Assembly (NCBI GenBank): GCA_031272095.1
Contig: JAISUM010000011.1
Coordinates: 1 to 41,319, forward strand
DNA: 41,319 nucleotides
Source: Candidatus Symbiothrix sp.
Lineage (GTDB): Bacteria > Bacteroidota > Bacteroidia > Bacteroidales > Azobacteroidaceae
Reading direction: 5' to 3'
Part shown: positions 1-9,281 of the stretch, in pieces
How positions within the stretch are numbered: position 1 is the stretch's first letter
How the letters are laid out: every line of letters starts with the position of its first letter
Notes under the pieces: generated by a model
Databases searched by the model: none
The model's input: only the letters and a program-made list of their open reading frames with translations
What the model was told of the DNA's origin: nothing
Translations under genes and position numbers: made by a program

Positions 1-1901
1 GAGGGTTGTTTTTCTTCGCCCTCGTATTGCCAGCAGGATGCGTAGGAATAGTTTTCGTCGTCGCGGAGGGCTTCGCCTTCGGGCGTTTGATATTCTTCGC
101 GGAAGTGTCCGCCGCACGATTCGTTGCGGTTGAGTCCGTCGAGCGCCATCAACTGACCGATTTCTATGAAGTCGGCGACGCGGAGGGCTTTTTCGAGTTC
201 GACATTGAGCGTGGCGGGGTCGCCCGGGATGCGGACGTTCGACCAAAATTCCTTTTTGATTTCTTTCAGTTTGACGAGCGCCGTTTCGAGCGATTCTTTT
301 GTACGTCCCATTCCGACGTATTCCCACATAATGTGTCCGAGTTCTTTGTGAATCGAATCGACCGAGCGTTTGCCTTTGATGCTCATCAAAGTGGCAATTT
401 TGTCTTCAACAGCTTTTTCTGTCGCTGCAAATTCGGGCAAATCCACACTGAAACGAGGCACCCTGATCTGGTCGGACAGGTAGTTCTGAATCGTATAGGG
501 CAACACAAAATAGCCGTCTGCCAAGCCCTGCATCAGCGCCGATGCGCCGAGTCGATTTGCGCCGTGATCCGAAAAATTGGCTTCTCCGATAGCGAACAGA
601 CCGGGAATAGTGGTCATCAGTTCGTAATCGACCCAGATGCCGCCCATCGTGTAGTGAATAGCAGGGTAGATCATCATCGGCGTTTCGTAGGGATTTTGAG
701 CGGTGATCTTTTCGTACATTTGAAACAGATTACCATAGCGTGCGCGTACCACATCTTCGCCCAAACGATTGATAGCTTCCGAAAAGTCTAAATAGACTGC
801 CAATCCGGTATTATTGACGCCAAAACCTGCATCACAACGTTCTTTGGCGGCGCGGGATGCCACGTCGCGGGGAACGAGGTTTCCGAAAGCCGGATAGCGA
901 CGTTCCAAATAATAATCGCGGTCTTCTTCCGCAATTTGCGTCGGTTTCAGTTTCCCTTCGCGGATCGCCTGTGCATCTTCAATTTTTTTTGGTACCCAGA
1001 TGCGACCGTCATTGCGGAGCGATTCGGACATCAAGGTCAATTTCGATTGAAATTCGCCGTGAACGGGGATACATGTCGGGTGAATCTGCGCAAATGCGGG
1101 ATTGGCAAACAACGCCCCTTTGCGATAGCATTGCATCGCAGCCGAGCCGTTGGAGTTCATCGCATTGGTGGAGAGAAAAAAGGTGTTGCCATAGCCGCCG
1201 GTAGCGATCACTACGGCGTGAGCGGCAAAGCGTTCTATTTTTCCGGTGATCAGGTTGCGGGCGATGATGCCGCGTGCACGTTCAACTCCGTTTTCGTCTT
1301 TGATCAACACCAAATCCAACATTTCGTGACGGGTGTACATCTTGACCGATCCTTTGTGAATTTGGCGGCTCAACGCAGAATAGGCACCGAGCAACAACTG
1401 CTGACCGGTCTGCCCTTTGGCATAAAAAGTACGCGAGACCTGCGCGCCGCCGAATGAGCGGTTGTCGAGCAAGCCGCCATATTCGCGGGCGAAAGGAACG
1501 CCCTGCGCAACACATTGGTCAATGATGTTGTTGGAAACTTCCGCCAAACGATAGACATTGGCTTCGCGGGCACGATAGTCGCCACCCTTGATGGTATCGT
1601 AGAACAGGCGATAGACCGAGTCGCCGTCGTTTTGATAGTTTTTTGCTGCATTGATACCGCCCTGTGCGGCAATCGAGTGAGCGCGGCGCGGCGAGTCCTG
1701 AATACAGAAGTTCAGAACGTTGAAACCGAGTTCGCCGAGCGAAGCGGCTGCCGATGCGCCTGCAAGTCCGGTGCCGACGACGATGATGTCCAAGCGGCGT
1801 TTGTTTGCCGGATTGACCAATTTTTGGTGGTCTTTATAGTTTGTCCACTTATCGGCGAGTGCGCCTTGTGGGATTTTTGCATTGAGTGTCATAATATTCA
1901 T
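1..1901 (-). CDS. frdA: Fumarate reductase/succinate dehydrogenase flavoprotein subunit, C-terminus cut by window edge
   Basis: Catalytic subunit that interconverts fumarate and succinate at a covalently bound FAD on the cytoplasmic side of the inner membrane. The reading frame runs uninterrupted off the left edge, giving about 633 codons, close to the usual full length. Near the N-terminus is the dinucleotide-binding motif GTGLAG (about residues 43-48), then [11 protein letters not shown], whose His (about 75) occupies the FAD-linking position of the family. Further on are [21 protein letters not shown] and [10 protein letters not shown], which form the substrate and FAD site. The ATG at 1901 lies 3 nt after the stop of the cytochrome b subunit; a second in-frame ATG at 1892 is possible. 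The gene order anchor-flavoprotein implies that the iron-sulfur subunit lies beyond the left edge. Direction of catalysis (fumarate respiration or TCA cycle) cannot be decided here. Confidence 0.95.
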   Translation of the reverse strand, partial: MNIMTLNAKIPQGALADKWTNYKDHQKLVNPANKRRLDIIVVGTGLAGASAAASLGELGFNVLNFCIQDSPRRAHSIAAQGGINAAKNYQNDGDSVYRLFYDTIKGGDYRAREANVYRLAEVSNNIIDQCVAQGVPFAREYGGLLDNRSFGGAQVSRTFYAKGQTGQQLLLGAYSALSRQIHKGSVKMYTRHEMLDLVLIKDENGVERARGIIARNLITGKIERFAAHAVVIATGGYGNTFFLSTNAMNSNGSAAMQCYRKGALFANPAFAQIHPTCIPVHGEFQSKLTLMSESLRNDGRIWVPKKIEDAQAIREGKLKPTQIAEEDRDYYLERRYPAFGNLVPRDVASRAAKERCDAGFGVNNTGLAVYLDFSEAINRLGEDVVRARYGNLFQMYEKITAQNPYETPMMIYPAIHYTMGGIWVDYELMTTIPGLFAIGEANFSDHGANRLGASALMQGLADGYFVLPYTIQNYLSDQIRVPRFSVDLPEFAATEKAVEDKIATLMSIKGKRSVDSIHKELGHIMWEYVGMGRTKESLETALVKLKEIKKEFWSNVRIPGDPATLNVELEKALRVADFIEIGQLMALDGLNRNESCGGHFREEYQTPEGEALRDDENYSYASCWQYEGEEKQP

Positions 1902-1904
1902 CGT

Positions 1905-2567
1905 TTAAAAAATCAAAGCGTAAATAGAAAAATAGATCGGCACTACCGCAAACATCAGCATGATAAGCGTTGCCACAATTGTCGAGATACATTTCAGGCG
2001 CGGGAACCATGTTGCTCCGTTCAGACCGATGGTTTGGAAAGCGCTCCAAACGCCATGCGTCAAGTGAAACCAGATTGCCGCAAGCCAAATCAGATAAACG
2101 AGGGTGTAAACCGGATAATTGCTAAACAATCCGATTACCAACTGCGAACCTTGTTCGGGTTCGTGTCCGAGCAGTTCGACCAACTGCATTTTGTACCAGA
2201 AGTTCAACAAGTGAACTGCCAAACCGAGCAAAACGATCAAGCCCAAGACATACATGTTTTTGGCTGCCCATTCGGTTTCGGTTTTGTTGGCGGAACCATA
2301 CTTGTCCGTTCCTCTCGCTTTTTGATTTTGCAGGGTGAGCAGGGTGGCGCAGGCGATGTGAACCACCAATCCGCCTGCCAAGATCGCCGTACCAACGATG
2401 GCATACCAGTTAGCGCCCAAAAATTCACAGATCCCGTCGTAAGCTTCGGCAGAAAAAACCAAAACCATGTTCATGGATGCGTGAAACAGCAAAAACAGAA
2501 TCAGGAAAACGCCCGATAGACTCATGACGAGTTTCCTGCCAATAGATGAATTAATTAACCAATACAT
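1905..2567 (-). CDS. frdC: Fumarate reductase/succinate dehydrogenase cytochrome b subunit
   Basis: Membrane anchor of complex II, 220 residues, of the cytochrome b558 type that carries two haems in a single five-helix subunit. Hydrophobic segments are visible around residues 12-32 (MSLSGVFLILFLLFHASMN), 55-77, 105-125, 150-172 and 195-217. Histidines near or in the helices (in FHASMN, VVHIACA, HLLNFW, WFHLTHGVW) are candidate axial haem ligands. It is the first gene of the operon, with a strong promoter upstream, and its stop is 3 nt from the flavoprotein start, so the two are translated together. It passes electrons between menaquinol and the flavoprotein via the iron-sulfur subunit expected outside the window. 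Confidence 0.93.
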   Translation of the reverse strand: MYWLINSSIGRKLVMSLSGVFLILFLLFHASMNMVLVFSAEAYDGICEFLGANWYAIVGTAILAGGLVVHIACATLLTLQNQKARGTDKYGSANKTETEWAAKNMYVLGLIVLLGLAVHLLNFWYKMQLVELLGHEPEQGSQLVIGLFSNYPVYTLVYLIWLAAIWFHLTHGVWSAFQTIGLNGATWFPRLKCISTIVATLIMLMFAVVPIYFSIYALIF

Positions 2568-2618
2568 AGAATAGCTGTTTTTTATTTATTAATTTGATGT
2601 ATATTCCAAAAGAAAGTG

Positions 2619-2650
2619 CAAAGGTAATTTAAATATTGTAATCTGCCAAA
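2619..2650 (-). promoter_or_regulatory. Bacteroidota promoter of the frd operon
   Basis: Read on the minus strand: TTTG (2650-2647), 20 nt, then TACCTTTG (2626-2619), an exact match to the Bacteroidota pattern TTTG-N19-21-TAnnTTTG. Transcription should start near 2612, leaving a leader of about 45 nt before frdC. Confidence 0.75.
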
Positions 2651-2654
2651 TAGA

Positions 2655-2688
2655 TTTGCTTTGTAATGAAAATTTTTTGCTAATTTTG
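2655..2688 (+). promoter_or_regulatory. Probable promoter of the leucine-rich-repeat protein gene
   Basis: A -7 element TAATTTTG (2681-2688) is preceded by TTTG at 2655-2658 (22-nt spacing) or at 2660-2663 (17-nt spacing); neither spacing is ideal. Its start region partly overlaps that of the divergent frd promoter. Confidence 0.5.
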
Positions 2689-2754
2689 CAGCCGAATTAA
2701 ATACATTAATAAACAATTTCAGCCCTGTCCACATCACGGTTAAGTGGAATTTCG

Positions 2755-3831
2755 ATGAGAAAAAATTTATCTTCTTTTGCTCTTTTGTGTTTGTCGTGCA
2801 TCGTTTATTGTGCGTATGCATACGATTTTTCTGCCGTGAATGCAGATAACACAGTGATTTATTACAACTATATGCCGGACAGTCTCAGCGTGAAAGTTAC
2901 TTGCCACAACGACTCCGAAATTCAATATTCGGGGGCGGTGGTCATTCCCGACACGGTGGTTTTTCAGGATGTTTCCTATCCTGTGGTGGAAATTGATTCT
3001 TCTGCTTTCGCCGGCGACTTCGGCTTAACATCGGTCGTGATGCCCAACAGCATTACTGCCATCGGCAATTATGCCTTTTCCAGTTGCCGAAACATGGCGA
3101 GCATCACTTTATCGGACAATTTGACACGGATCGGCACCAATGCATTTTTTTATTGCCAAAGAATCACGAGCCTCGTCCTGCCGGAAAGTTTAACGGAACT
3201 GGGCACAAGCGCTTTTGGTTATTGTGAAACATTGAAAAATATCACCCTGCCCAGCCAAATGGCAAGCATCCCCTACGAAGCTTTCAGAAATTCCGGTTTG
3301 ACCAATATTACATTAGACAATATCAGCGTGATCGGCGAGAGAGCCTTCCTTTCCTGCGGCTCATTGGAAAAAATAAGGCTCGGCAATCAGGTAGATTCGA
3401 TCAAGGATTATGCTTTCGGGCTATGCCTCGCGCTGAAAGAAATTCATATTGATATGGCGACACCGCCCGCCATCACCAATGAGACTTTTTACAATATTAA
3501 TAAGTCGGCATGCGTGGTTTATGTTCCGCAGGGCGCCGTCGATACTTATAAAACCACCAGCCTTTGGACAGATTTCCCCAATATTGTAGAGGAAGGCTCC
3601 GACGGCATCCGCAGCATTTCTGCCGACCATACGCAAATCGTTCCGGTCAGCGGCGGCATCCGAATCGACAGTAAAACAGCAGCGAAAATTACCGTCTTCG
3701 ATATCGGCGGCAGGCAAATCTATCGTTCCGTCAGCGACGGCAAACAAATCGTTCCGTTGCAGCAAGGCGTTTACCTCGTACAAGTACAGAACAATGAAGG
3801 CGTCGGGCTGCAAAAAATCATTGTATATTAA
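2755..3831 (+). CDS. BspA-like leucine-rich-repeat secreted protein with C-terminal sorting tail
   Basis: 358 residues. An N-terminal signal peptide (MRKNLSSFALLCLSCIVYCAYA) is followed by a stretch of LRR_5/BspA repeats from about residue 60 to 270, seen as recurring units of the form I-x2-xAFxxC-x2-Lxx-ItLP-x2-LtxIgxxAF. The last 70 residues read VFDIGGRQIYR ... GVYLVQV ... KIIVY, the pattern of a type A sorting domain for the type IX secretion system. It is therefore probably exported and anchored or released at the cell surface. BspA-type proteins often act in adhesion or host/partner binding, but nothing here fixes a ligand. It stands alone, divergent from frdC. Confidence 0.88.
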   Translation: MRKNLSSFALLCLSCIVYCAYAYDFSAVNADNTVIYYNYMPDSLSVKVTCHNDSEIQYSGAVVIPDTVVFQDVSYPVVEIDSSAFAGDFGLTSVVMPNSITAIGNYAFSSCRNMASITLSDNLTRIGTNAFFYCQRITSLVLPESLTELGTSAFGYCETLKNITLPSQMASIPYEAFRNSGLTNITLDNISVIGERAFLSCGSLEKIRLGNQVDSIKDYAFGLCLALKEIHIDMATPPAITNETFYNINKSACVVYVPQGAVDTYKTTSLWTDFPNIVEEGSDGIRSISADHTQIVPVSGGIRIDSKTAAKITVFDIGGRQIYRSVSDGKQIVPLQQGVYLVQVQNNEGVGLQKIIVY

Positions 3832-3893
3832 AATGGAAGGCGATTACAGAAACAATAATTAATTGTAATAATAATTAAATTATAACAATATAC

Positions 3894-3924
3894 TTGCAGG
3901 TATAAAATATTTTTTGTAATTTCG
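3894..3924 (+). promoter_or_regulatory. Probable rpoD promoter
   Basis: CTTG near 3893-3896, 20 nt, then TAATTTCG (3917-3924), one mismatch from TAnnTTTG. This places the transcription start about 25 nt before the rpoD ATG. Confidence 0.55.
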
Positions 3925-3956
3925 CCGACTTTTTTCAAGATAATAGTTTTAGCAAT

Positions 3957-4814
3957 ATGAGACAACTCAAAATCAGTCAATCACTTACGCCACGCGAGAG
4001 CGGATCGCTGAATGCGTGGTTGAAACAAATAGGACGCTATCCACTCGTTTCTCCCAACGAAGAAGTAGAACTGTCGGAAGCCATTAAGCGGGGCGACCAA
4101 CGAGCGTTGGACACTCTGGTGAATGCCAATTTGCGCTTTGTGGTCTCCGTTGCAAAACAGTATGCGACGCAGGGAATCGCTCTCGAAGACTTGGTGCAAT
4201 GGGGCAATATCGGTTTGATCAAAGCCGCCAAAATGTTTGACGCCACGCGCGGTTTCAAATTTATTTCGTATGCCGTATGGTGGATTCGTCAATCTATCTT
4301 ACAATCTATCGCCGAGCAGTCGCGCATCGTGCGTTTGCCGCTGAACCGAGTGAACGATGCCAGCAAAAGTGCAAAAATCAAAGCGCGTTTTGAACAGGAA
4401 AACGAGCGGACGCCGACCGTCGAAGAGCTTGCCGACATAACCGATATTCCGGCGGACAGACTGTCGGAAGTATTGCTTTTTTCCGGCAAACATACTTCGA
4501 TTGACGCACCGTTTGTCGAAGGTGAAGACGGCAGTTTGATCGACGTGTTGATCAACGACGACGCTCCCGCCGCCGACAGAGATTTGATGCAGGAATCACT
4601 CAAAAAAGACATCAATCGCGTCCTTTCATTGCTTTCCGACAGAGAACGCAAGATTGTCATGCTGTGTTTCGGCTTGGCTGGCAACGAAATGAACCTCGAA
4701 GAAATCGGCTACAAAGAAGGTCTGACCCGTGAGCGTGTCCGTCAGATCAAAGACAAAGCCATCCGACGCTTGAAATTAGAGCCGGAAACACAGCTGTTAA
4801 AACAATACTGCTAA
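3957..4814 (+). CDS. rpoD: Primary sigma factor RpoD, short Bacteroidota type
   Basis: 285 residues, the usual size of the Bacteroidota housekeeping sigma factor, which lacks the long N-terminal region 1.1 of the E. coli protein. Region 1.2 is short (SLNAWLKQIGRYPLVSP); region 2 follows with LRFVVSVAKQYATQGIALED and the core/-10 recognition block YAVWWIRQSILQSIAEQSR at about residues 105-123. Region 3 has the typical TVEELADITDIPADRL. Region 4.2 ends in an HTH, LEEIGYKEGLTRERVRQIKD, and a final KAIRRLK. This protein is expected to recognise the TTTG/TAnnTTTG promoters annotated in the window. It is convergent with metH, only 19 bp away. Confidence 0.95.
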   Translation: MRQLKISQSLTPRESGSLNAWLKQIGRYPLVSPNEEVELSEAIKRGDQRALDTLVNANLRFVVSVAKQYATQGIALEDLVQWGNIGLIKAAKMFDATRGFKFISYAVWWIRQSILQSIAEQSRIVRLPLNRVNDASKSAKIKARFEQENERTPTVEELADITDIPADRLSEVLLFSGKHTSIDAPFVEGEDGSLIDVLINDDAPAADRDLMQESLKKDINRVLSLLSDRERKIVMLCFGLAGNEMNLEEIGYKEGLTRERVRQIKDKAIRRLKLEPETQLLKQYC

Positions 4815-4833
4815 ACAACTTGCAATTCAGGGG

Positions 4834-7800
4834 TTACAATATCCCCAGCCAGCGTTTGGTTTCTTCCACCGTAACGTTGCGTTTGGTTGCATAATCCGCC
4901 AACTGGTCGGGGGCAATTTTTCCGATATAAAAATAAACCGATTCCGGATGCGCAATGTAAAGTCCTGATACGGAAGCCGTTGGATTCATTGCGCCATTGG
5001 GTGTCAGCCGGACGCCGATACGTTCCATTTGCAACAGCCGGTCGATCACAAAATTAAGCGACACGTCCGGAAGCGACGGATAGCCGGCTGCCGGACGGAT
5101 TCCTTTGTAAGCATCTTTCATCAGCTCGGCGGGCGACAAATTTTCTTCCGGCGCATACGCCCAATATTTTTTGCGGACTTGCTCGTGCAAATATTCAGCC
5201 GCCGCTTCCGCCAAACGGTCTTCCAAAGTCTGTTCGAGAATGGCTTGATAAGTATCGTCGGAATGAGCGCACGTGCAAGCTGCCGAGCAAGCCGGATGTC
5301 CCGCCGTAACCGTAAACACGCCAATATAATCGCCTTCCGGACGGATGAAGTCGGTCAGCGCTTTGTAGTGATCGTCTTCGCGTTTTTCCTGCTGACGCAA
5401 AACCGGAACGCTGTGTTTGCCGTCGATGATCAGACTTTCATTTTCGACTTTGACCGGATAGAAACCGACAATCGCCCGAATGGTGTGATGGTCGTGTTTG
5501 CTCCAATCCTGTAAAACAGTTTTCGCATCGGCAAGCAATTTGACGGCTTCCTGCTCTTTCGGATCATCGCTTTGCGCATTGGTCGATTTGGCATAACGCA
5601 CCGGCAATTTCCACGCCGCCAAGAATGCCGCCCAGTTGATATAAGGCGCCACCGTTGCAACGGGAATCGGATCGATGACAAGGCTACCTTCCACTGCCGG
5701 TTTGGGATTTCTATAGTTTGTATGATCGACCGAAAAAGGATGTTGCCGCGCGTATGCTAACGAAACCCATTCTTTTTCGGGGCGATGTTCTTCGCGCAAA
5801 CGGCTGTATCGGGCTTTTATGTCGCGAATATATTCCTCTTTGGTCTTCGGATTCAGCATTTGACCGGAGGCAGGTACGGCTTGGGATGCATCGCTGACCT
5901 GCACTACCAAATTGTGATACAGCGGATCAATCTTCAATGCCGTATGCAGCGGCGAAGTTGTCGCACCGCCAATCAGCAGCGGAATATTCAAACCGGCTTT
6001 TTCCATTTCGGCAGCGACCACCGCCATTTCCTGCAAACTGGGCGTGATCAAGCCGCTCAACGCGACAATATCGACATTCAGCTCTTTGGCTTTTGCCACA
6101 ATCAGTTCGGGAGGCACCATCACCCCCAAGTCGATCACTTCATAATTATTACATGACAAAATTACGCTTGCGATATTTTTCCCGATGTCATGGACATCCC
6201 CTTTGACGGTAGCTATCAGAATTTTACCGGCTTTGGATGCGCTTTCTTGGCGGTCGGCTTCGATGAAGGGCTGCAAAATGGAGACCGCTTTTTTCATTGT
6301 GCGGGCGGTTTTCACCACCTGCGGCAAAAACATTTTCCCTGCGCCGAACAAAGCGCCGACTTCGTTCATGCCTTCCATCAGCGGTTGGTCGATAATCTCT
6401 ACCGGCTTGGCATACAGTTTCAGCGCTTCGTGCAGGTCTTCTTCCAAATGTTCGTCAATGCCTTTCAATAAAGCATATTTCAAACGGTCGGCGACGGGCG
6501 ATTGTCGCCACGCGGCTTCCGATTTGGCTTTTCCTGTGTCTGTCTCTTGCGCATTGGAGGAAAGCGTCTGTGCCAAAGTCATCAATTTTTCGACGGCATT
6601 GGCATGACGGTTAAAAATCACATCTTCAACCGTGTTTCGTATGTCATCGGGAATAGCTTCGTAAGCCAAATTTGCCGACGGATTGACGATCCCCATATCC
6701 AGTCCCTTCCGAATGGCATGATAGAGGAAGACCGAATGCATGGCTTCGCGCAGGTAATTATTGCCGCGAAAAGCGAAAGACAAATTGCTGACGCCGCCGC
6801 TGATTTTGGCGCCCGGAAGGTGTTGTTTGATCCATTCTACGGCGCGGATAAAATCAACGGCATAAGTATTGTGTTCTTCGATGCCGGTAGCTATGGCAAG
6901 CACATTGGGATCGAAAATAATATTATAAGGTTCAAAACCTGCCTTTTCGGTCAGCAGACGATACATCCTTTCGCAGACGGCTATTTTCCGCTCGAAAGTA
7001 TCTGCCTGTCCTTGTTCGTCGAAAGCCATTGCAATGACCGCCGCACCATAAGCCCTGACTTTCCGCGCTTTGTCTAAAAAGTCGGCTTCTCCGTTTTTCA
7101 GACTGATAGAATTAACGATGGATTTGCCTTGCAAGCATTTCAGACCGGCTTCAAGAATATGCCAATCCGAGCTGTCGAGCATCACCGGCACGGCGGCAAT
7201 TTCCGGTTCGGAAGCCATCAGATTGAGAAAATTCGTCATTTCCTGCACGCCATCCAAAAGTCCGTCATCGACATTGACGTCTAATATTTGTGCGCCTTCG
7301 TCGATCTGTTTGCGGGCGATAGTCAGCGCTTCGTCATAATTTTTTTCTTTGATCAAACGCAGAAATTTACGCGAGCCTGCCACATTACAGCGCTCGCCGA
7401 TCACAAGAAAAGGCGCCGGTTGCATTGTAAAGGGCGTCAGCGCTTCCAAACCCGACAATGCCAAATCGGTATAGCCGGAAGCCGGAACTCTAATTTTTGC
7501 CGTTTTTGCTCTTTGAGCGATAGCGGCAATATGCGCCGGTGTGGTTCCGCAGCAGCCGCCGATGATATTGACTAAACCTTCGTCGAGATATTCCTGCACC
7601 TGTTGTGCCATCGTTTCGGGCGTTTCGTCATACTGTCCCAGACTGTTGGGCAATCCGGCATTGGGATAGGCGCTGATATAGCAAGGCGCCATACGCCCCA
7701 ATTCTTTCAAAAACGGTTTCATATCTTTTGCGCCGAACGAACAGTTCAATCCGATGCTCAACAGAGGAACGTGCGCAATCGACGTCAGTGCCGCCTCCAA

Positions 7801-8463
7801 AGTTTGCCCCGACAGGATGCGTCCGCTTTTCCCAGCCAAAGTATAAGAAACCATGATGGGCAAGGTTTTATTCGGGGCAGCCATCGCTTCTTGGGCAGCC
7901 ATCAGTGCCGCCTTGACGTTCAGCGTATCGACCGCTGTTTCTATCAAAAGAAGATCGACGCCGCCTTCGATCAACGCCGCAATTTGTTCGTAATAGGCAG
8001 CATGCAAGTCATCAAAAGTAACGTTTCGCGCCGCCGGATTGGAAATGTCTGCCGACAGTGAAGCTGTTTTTGTCGTCGGACCTACCGAGCCGGCAACAAA
8101 ACGGGGATGGTCGGGATGCGCCGTCATATATTCATCCACGACCAAGCGGGCATTGCGGACAGCTGCTAAATTGAGTTCGCGCACATAATTGCTCATCCCA
8201 TATTCCGCCATCGAAATAGCGTTACAACTAAATGAATTGGTTTCGATAATATGGGCGCCTGCCTCTAAATATTGCTTGTGCAGCGATTGTATAATATCGG
8301 GGCGGGTGATACCCAGCATATCGTTATTGCCTTTCAACTGTCCGGGCAGGTGTGCAAACTGTGTGCCGCGATAGTCGTTTTCTGTTAGATTATACCGCTG
8401 TATCATTGTCCCCATTCCGCCGTCGAGAATGAGAATTTGTTCTTTTAAAAGTTGCTGTATCAT
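4834..8463 (-). CDS. metH: Cobalamin-dependent methionine synthase
   Basis: 1209 residues, full length, with all four modules. Residues about 1-325 are the homocysteine-binding barrel ([10 protein letters not shown]; zinc cysteines in GLNCSFG and [11 protein letters not shown]). About 350-620 is the pterin (methyl-tetrahydrofolate) barrel beginning [16 protein letters not shown]. About 650-890 is the helical cap and B12 domain, with the lower-ligand motif DVHDIGKNI plus GLITPSL and LLIGGATTS. The last 300 residues are the SAM-dependent reactivation domain ([14 protein letters not shown]). It transfers a methyl group from 5-methyl-THF to homocysteine and needs B12 supplied by uptake or synthesis. 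No cobalamin riboswitch is visible in the 155-bp upstream region; instead the promoter lies at the edge of a dispersed repeat. Single-gene transcription unit. Confidence 0.97.
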   Translation of the reverse strand: MIQQLLKEQILILDGGMGTMIQRYNLTENDYRGTQFAHLPGQLKGNNDMLGITRPDIIQSLHKQYLEAGAHIIETNSFSCNAISMAEYGMSNYVRELNLAAVRNARLVVDEYMTAHPDHPRFVAGSVGPTTKTASLSADISNPAARNVTFDDLHAAYYEQIAALIEGGVDLLLIETAVDTLNVKAALMAAQEAMAAPNKTLPIMVSYTLAGKSGRILSGQTLEAALTSIAHVPLLSIGLNCSFGAKDMKPFLKELGRMAPCYISAYPNAGLPNSLGQYDETPETMAQQVQEYLDEGLVNIIGGCCGTTPAHIAAIAQRAKTAKIRVPASGYTDLALSGLEALTPFTMQPAPFLVIGERCNVAGSRKFLRLIKEKNYDEALTIARKQIDEGAQILDVNVDDGLLDGVQEMTNFLNLMASEPEIAAVPVMLDSSDWHILEAGLKCLQGKSIVNSISLKNGEADFLDKARKVRAYGAAVIAMAFDEQGQADTFERKIAVCERMYRLLTEKAGFEPYNIIFDPNVLAIATGIEEHNTYAVDFIRAVEWIKQHLPGAKISGGVSNLSFAFRGNNYLREAMHSVFLYHAIRKGLDMGIVNPSANLAYEAIPDDIRNTVEDVIFNRHANAVEKLMTLAQTLSSNAQETDTGKAKSEAAWRQSPVADRLKYALLKGIDEHLEEDLHEALKLYAKPVEIIDQPLMEGMNEVGALFGAGKMFLPQVVKTARTMKKAVSILQPFIEADRQESASKAGKILIATVKGDVHDIGKNIASVILSCNNYEVIDLGVMVPPELIVAKAKELNVDIVALSGLITPSLQEMAVVAAEMEKAGLNIPLLIGGATTSPLHTALKIDPLYHNLVVQVSDASQAVPASGQMLNPKTKEEYIRDIKARYSRLREEHRPEKEWVSLAYARQHPFSVDHTNYRNPKPAVEGSLVIDPIPVATVAPYINWAAFLAAWKLPVRYAKSTNAQSDDPKEQEAVKLLADAKTVLQDWSKHDHHTIRAIVGFYPVKVENESLIIDGKHSVPVLRQQEKREDDHYKALTDFIRPEGDYIGVFTVTAGHPACSAACTCAHSDDTYQAILEQTLEDRLAEAAAEYLHEQVRKKYWAYAPEENLSPAELMKDAYKGIRPAAGYPSLPDVSLNFVIDRLLQMERIGVRLTPNGAMNPTASVSGLYIAHPESVYFYIGKIAPDQLADYATKRNVTVEETKRWLGIL

Positions 8464-8492
8464 GAATTTTGTCGATTAAAATTTCAGGGATG

Positions 8493-8520
8493 CAAAGATA
8501 CAACTTTTTTTTGTCTGAAC
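8493..8520 (-). promoter_or_regulatory. metH promoter located at the edge of a dispersed repeat
   Basis: On the minus strand, a perfect -7 element TATCTTTG (8500-8493) lies 30 nt before the metH ATG. A run of eight A residues and GTTCAGACA precede it; no proper TTTG is at -33. The same arrangement occurs before the endonuclease-family gene at 41116-41143. Confidence 0.6.
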
Positions 8521-8555
8521 GTTGATTTTCATAAGATTATTTTGATTGCGATGAT
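8512..8555 (+). repeat. Dispersed repeat, TGTCTGAAC family, copy a
   Basis: Begins TGTCTGAACGTTGATTTTC and ends GATTATTTTGATTGCGATGATT. Related copies are at 29079-29122 (inverted), 41135-41165 and 41204-41245. Confidence 0.7.
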
Positions 8556-8568
8556 TGTTGCGATTGTA

Positions 8569-8601
8569 ACTGATAGCATCACTCGCAGTGATGCTATCAG
8601 T
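8569..8601. repeat. Perfect 15-bp inverted repeat with 3-nt loop
   Basis: ACTGATAGCATCACT (8569-8583), CGC, AGTGATGCTATCAGT (8587-8601). It lies 18 bp past the stop of the LuxR gene and could mark the end of that long operon. No T-run follows on either strand, so a classical rho-independent terminator is not supported; a transcript-end stabilising hairpin or a repeat element fits equally well. Confidence 0.8.
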
Positions 8602-8618
8602 GATCGCTACCCACTATT

Positions 8619-9281
8619 TTAGATATAATAATCGCTGGCGTCCATGATGCCGGCTCGCAAGGCATATTTGGTGGCTTCGTGCAAGTTATTGACTGCCAAT
8701 TTGCGGAAGATATTTTTTTTGTGGGTAAAAACGGTGTGGACGCTCAAGAAACGCTCGGCAGCAATCTCTTTGGCGCTTTTGCCCATCGCGATCAGTCGCA
8801 GAATTTCGCGCTCGGTAGCCGTCAGTTTATCGTCTTCGGTCAGTGTTACCGGTTTGGTTTCCAAGTGATTGGTCAATCGCTGAATGACATAGCGCTCGCC
8901 GATGCTGATCGCTTCCAAAGCATCTTCTACTTCGCTTTTTGAAGAGTCTTTCAGCAAGATACTGAACGATTTGCTGCTGTGGCAGACATATTTGACAAAG
9001 GCGTCGGTCAGCGATTCGGAGACCAACAAAAAGTGTGATTTCGGAAAACGGTTTTGCAAAATCAGGAGTTCTTCGACGCGGGTGAAGTCGAACAGCGCAT
9101 AATCCAACACGACCAAAGCTGTCGATGAACGGAAGAGCGCGGCAATCAATGCACGTTTGTTTTTTGCCTCTTCTACCGGCAATTTTCCCCAGTAGCCTTG
9201 CAAAATATACATCATACCTGCTGCTGTAATATCTTGATTATCAGCCATAATTACCGATGGATGGTTTAATATTTCAGCCAT
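8619..9281 (-). CDS. LuxR/NarL-family response regulator, orphan
   Basis: 220 residues. The N-terminal receiver domain has the acidic site ADN (Asp14, Asn15 in place of the second acid), a phospho-acceptor Asp60 in LVVLDYALF, Ser88/Ser90 in LLVSES and Lys111 in ILLKDSS, so phosphorylation is plausible. The C-terminal HTH (about 155-215) is a textbook LuxR domain: LTATEREILRLIAMGKSAKE, then LSVHTVFTHKKNIFRKL. No histidine kinase gene is adjacent. Its start overlaps the end of the ABC permease gene by 16 bp, so it is translated with the exporter and probably controls it or responds to the same envelope condition. Targets are unknown. Confidence 0.9.
   Translation of the reverse strand: MAEILNHPSVIMADNQDITAAGMMYILQGYWGKLPVEEAKNKRALIAALFRSSTALVVLDYALFDFTRVEELLILQNRFPKSHFLLVSESLTDAFVKYVCHSSKSFSILLKDSSKSEVEDALEAISIGERYVIQRLTNHLETKPVTLTEDDKLTATEREILRLIAMGKSAKEIAAERFLSVHTVFTHKKNIFRKLAVNNLHEATKYALRAGIMDASDYYI

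Noticed and set aside
1515-2519. A 334-codon plus-strand open frame opposite the frd genes
   Set aside because: It is antisense to well-supported complex II genes, and its translation is Gln/Cys/Arg-rich with no recognisable motif.
4830-4846. Terminator between rpoD and metH (GGGG-N9-CCCC)
   Set aside because: The stem is only four pairs, overlaps the metH stop codon and has no T-run.
8464-8618. Cobalamin riboswitch before metH
   Set aside because: The 155-bp interval contains a promoter, a dispersed repeat and a hairpin, but no sequence resembling a B12 box.
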